DNA from: Candidatus Caldilinea saccharophila
Lineage (GTDB): Bacteria; Chloroflexota; Anaerolineae; Caldilineales; Caldilineaceae
Reading direction: 5' to 3'
Length of the DNA stretch: 64,000 nucleotides
NCBI GenBank assembly: GCA_016710365.1
Contig: JADJVW010000004.1
Location: 1 to 64,000, forward strand
A model generated the notes under the pieces. The model was given only the letters and a program-made list of their open reading frames with translations, did no database searches and was not told where the DNA came from. Positions 58,936 to 64,000 of this stretch are shown one piece after another; position 1 is the first letter of the stretch, and each line of letters opens with the position of its first letter. Made by a program: the position numbers and the translations under genes.

Positions 58936-59931
58936 ATGTCGAGACCAGTTACTCTGTTTACCGGTCAGTGGGCGGATCTGCCGCTGGAGGTGTTGGTGCA
59001 GAGGGTGAGCGCCTGGGGCTTTGATGGACTGGAACTGGCCTGCTGGGGCGACCATTTTGAAGTCGATAAGGCGCTCGAAAGCGATCGCTACGTGCGCGAA
59101 AAGCGCGACCTGCTCGAACAGCACGGCTTAAACTGCTGGGCCATCAGCAATCACCTGGTCGGCCAGTGCGTCTGCGACCCGATTGACGACCGCCACAAAA
59201 GCATCCTTCCCTCGCGCATCTGGGGCGACGGGAAGCCCGAAGGCGTGCGCCAGCGCGCCGCGGAAGAGATCGCCAACACGGGGCGCGCAGCCAAACGCTT
59301 TGGCGTCGATACGGTCAACGGCTTTACCGGCAGCAGCGTCTGGCACAAGCTCTACTTCTTCCCACCCACGAGCGACGCTGAGATCGATGCCGGCTATCAG
59401 GATTTTGCCGATCGCTGGACGCCTGTGCTGAATGTCTTCCAGGCCGAGGACGTGCGCTTTGGGCTGGAGGTGCACCCGACCGAAATCGCCTATGACCTCA
59501 TCACCTTCGAACGCGCGCTGCGCGCGCTCAACGGCCACCCGGCCTTCGGCATCAACTTTGACCCCAGCCACCTGGTGCATCAATTTATCGACCCGACCGA
59601 ACTGATCTACGCCTTCCCCGAACGCATCTTCCACGCACACATCAAGGACGCCAAGGTTCAGCTCACGGGCCGCAACAGCATCCTCTCCTCGCACCTCAGC
59701 TTTGGCGACCACCGCCGCGGCTGGGACTTTGTTTCGCCCGGCCATGGCGACGTGAAGTGGGATCCGATCGTGCGCGCGCTCAACCGCGTCGGCTACCAAG
59801 GCCCGCTCTCGATCGAGTGGGAAGACAGCGGCATGGATCGCGACTTCGGCGCGCCTGAATCGTTGGCGCTCGTACGCCGCATCGACTACGCGCCTTCGTC
59901 CGTGGCCTTCGACGCAGCCTTTGCAAAGTAG
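58936..59931 (+). CDS. Sugar phosphate isomerase/epimerase (xylose isomerase-like TIM barrel)
   Basis: 331 residues of the AP-endonuclease 2/IolE-like barrel family. VTLFTGQWADLPLEVLVQRV at the start, WGFDGLELACWGDH, FGLEVHPTEIAYDL (Glu metal ligand), FGINFDPSHLVHQ (Asp/His), FHAHIKDAKV (His) and GPLSIEWEDSGMD (Glu) give the metal site. Members isomerise or epimerise free sugars or cyclitols. AGAAAGGAATGTGCC precedes the ATG at 58936. Intact and probably co-transcribed with the binding protein gene upstream. Confidence 0.92.
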   Translation: MSRPVTLFTGQWADLPLEVLVQRVSAWGFDGLELACWGDHFEVDKALESDRYVREKRDLLEQHGLNCWAISNHLVGQCVCDPIDDRHKSILPSRIWGDGKPEGVRQRAAEEIANTGRAAKRFGVDTVNGFTGSSVWHKLYFFPPTSDAEIDAGYQDFADRWTPVLNVFQAEDVRFGLEVHPTEIAYDLITFERALRALNGHPAFGINFDPSHLVHQFIDPTELIYAFPERIFHAHIKDAKVQLTGRNSILSSHLSFGDHRRGWDFVSPGHGDVKWDPIVRALNRVGYQGPLSIEWEDSGMDRDFGAPESLALVRRIDYAPSSVAFDAAFAK

Positions 59932-59937
59932 CTATTC

Positions 59938-60039
59938 TATAGACCGCGGATGACGCGGATTAGACGGATGTTTGCGGATAAAATCTGCCCTGGTATAAAT
60001 CCGTGTAAATCCGCCGAATCCGTTTAATCCGCGGTCTAT
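59938..60039 (+). repeat. Dispersed palindromic repeat, family A, copy 4
   Basis: ATAGACCGCGGATGACGCGG on the left, AATCCGCGGTCTAT at the right end, with ATCCG words between. It fills the gap between two intact genes. Confidence 0.85.
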
Positions 60040-60074
60040 TCTTTCTTCCTCCTCACACACATTTGACAGGAGCC

Positions 60075-63266
<3,192 letters not shown>

Positions 63267-63297
63267 GAAAGCGAGAGCTTCACAATACTTAGCAAAT

Positions 63298-63375
63298 CTC
63301 ACACAAAGCCACGGAGAACACAAAGAAAAGTCAAGAAAAGACATTCCCTTTGTGTTCTCCGTGGCTTTGTGTGAG
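63298..63375 (+). terminator. Long hairpin between convergent genes (family B, copy 6)
   Basis: 28-bp nearly perfect stem: CTCACACAAAGCCACGGAGA at 63298 onward pairs with TCTCCGTGGCTTTGTGTGAG ending 63375. It lies between the convergent BNR-repeat and fabF genes and could stop transcripts from both sides. Confidence 0.6.
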
Positions 63376-63393
63376 GCGAGATTTGGTTTTTCG

Positions 63394-64000
63394 CTACGCG
63401 TCCACCCGCCCAAGCACCGCCACCACATTCTGTCCACCAAAGCCAAAGGCGTTGACGATAGCATAGCGCGCATTCACGCGTTCTGCCTGATTGCCGACGA
63501 TATGGAGATCGATTTCCGGGTCCGGCGTGTAGTTGATGGTCGGGGGAACGATGCCTTCGCGCAGCGCACAGACTGCCGCGACGACCGACTCGGCGCCGGC
63601 CGCGCCCAGCGCATGTCCAACCATACTTTTGATGCTGGTGATCTTCAAGTTATAAGCCGCCTCGCCAAAGGGCGCTTGAGAGCCAGCGTCTCGCTGATGT
63701 CGTTGAGCACTGTGCCCGTACCGTGCGCCATCACAATGTCGATGTCTTCCGGTTTTAGTTTCGCCATCTGCAACGCGCCGCTGAGCGCACGCGCGGCGCC
63801 GCCGCCATTGGGGTCGGGTGCGGTGATATGAAAGGCGTCGCCGGTCAGCTTACCGCCCAGGACTTCGGCGTACAGCTTGGCGCCGCGCGCGTGCGCGTGC
63901 TCTTCCGTCTCCAAGATCAGCGCGGCCGCGCCTTCACCGGCGACGAAGCCGTCGCGATCCACCGAAAAGGGGCGGCAGGCGTGTTCCGGATCGTCGGTGC
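63394..64000 (-). CDS. fabF: Beta-ketoacyl-ACP synthase II, C-terminal part, frameshifted, runs off the window
   Basis: Condensing enzyme of fatty acid synthesis. The window holds the last 200 or so residues; the catalytic cysteine lies outside. CRPFSVDRDGFVAGEGAAAL, the first active histidine in VMAHGTGTVLND and the second in SMVGHALGAAGAESVVAAV are present, with NAFGFGGQNVV near the end. The frame breaks near 63671: adding one base gives KRAFGEAAYNLKITSIKS. Other condensing enzymes (FabB) are possible but GTGT and GFGGQN spacing fit FabF. Confidence 0.9.

Overview
The window is GC-rich bacterial chromosome with no rRNA, tRNA or CRISPR array that I could see. Gene content fits a heterotrophic, anaerobic or facultative member of the Chloroflexota (Caldilinea/Anaerolinea-like). 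The pointers are sugar ABC uptake, a cupin-type phosphoglucose isomerase, a Thr-Pro-rich TPR protein, a BTAD-AAA-TPR regulator, BREX-like ATPases and very many palindromic intergenic repeats. The phylum is an inference from style and content, not from a marker gene.

Layout. 0-4 kb: a membrane-anchored TPR protein, a small YkgJ-type metal-binding protein, then the threonine-to-glycine pair kbl-tdh. 4-5.9 kb: a promoter followed by a DNA methyltransferase and a restriction enzyme that I recognise as SfiI-like, with the catalytic residues in place. 5.9-8.7 kb (minus strand): DeoR regulator, L-serine dehydratase and MOSC protein. 9-20.9 kb (plus strand): a sugar cluster driven by a near-perfect sigma-70 promoter, holding a cupin glucose-6-phosphate isomerase, two mannose-6-phosphate-isomerase-like proteins, a BadF-type sugar kinase, a GH2 beta-mannosidase-like enzyme, an alpha/alpha-barrel glycosidase and a complete ABC sugar importer minus its ATPase. 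20.9-23.2 kb (minus): a two-component system. 23.3-29.7 kb (minus): an operon of a coiled-coil protein, two BrxC/BrxD-like (DUF2791) ATPases, a DUF4160-DUF2442 pair and a DEAD-box helicase, with no PglX or PglZ; this is the best candidate for an undescribed defence system. 30-33.2 kb: nrfHA for ammonia-forming nitrite reduction, flanked by two copies of a 100-bp palindromic element, and a formate/nitrite transporter. 33.4-33.8 kb: a 21-bp minisatellite. 35.4-42.6 kb: type I restriction-modification genes hsdM, hsdS and hsdR, with an Rpn-family nuclease between hsdM and hsdS. 42.6-46.3 kb: a graveyard of toxin-antitoxin modules (BrnTA, VapBC, DUF6883/DUF4926) alternating with four copies of the same methyltransferase 3' remnant and with MITE-like elements. 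46.4-51.2 kb (minus): a berberine-bridge-type flavoprotein and a large BTAD regulator. 51.4-52.2 kb: tandem REP units beside a REP-associated tyrosine transposase. 52.3-60 kb: an MttB-like methyltransferase, an MNT-HEPN toxin-antitoxin pair, a GcvT-like protein and an N-methyl amino acid oxidase (probably methylated amine or amino acid breakdown), then a sugar-binding lipoprotein and a sugar isomerase. 60-64 kb: a large BNR-repeat protein and the C-terminal part of fabF.

A warning runs through the annotation: more than thirty apparent frameshifts break otherwise well-conserved genes, many at short homopolymers or GC dinucleotide runs. This looks like uncorrected consensus error, probably from long reads, rather than mass pseudogenisation. 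I therefore report such genes as one feature and say where the frame breaks.
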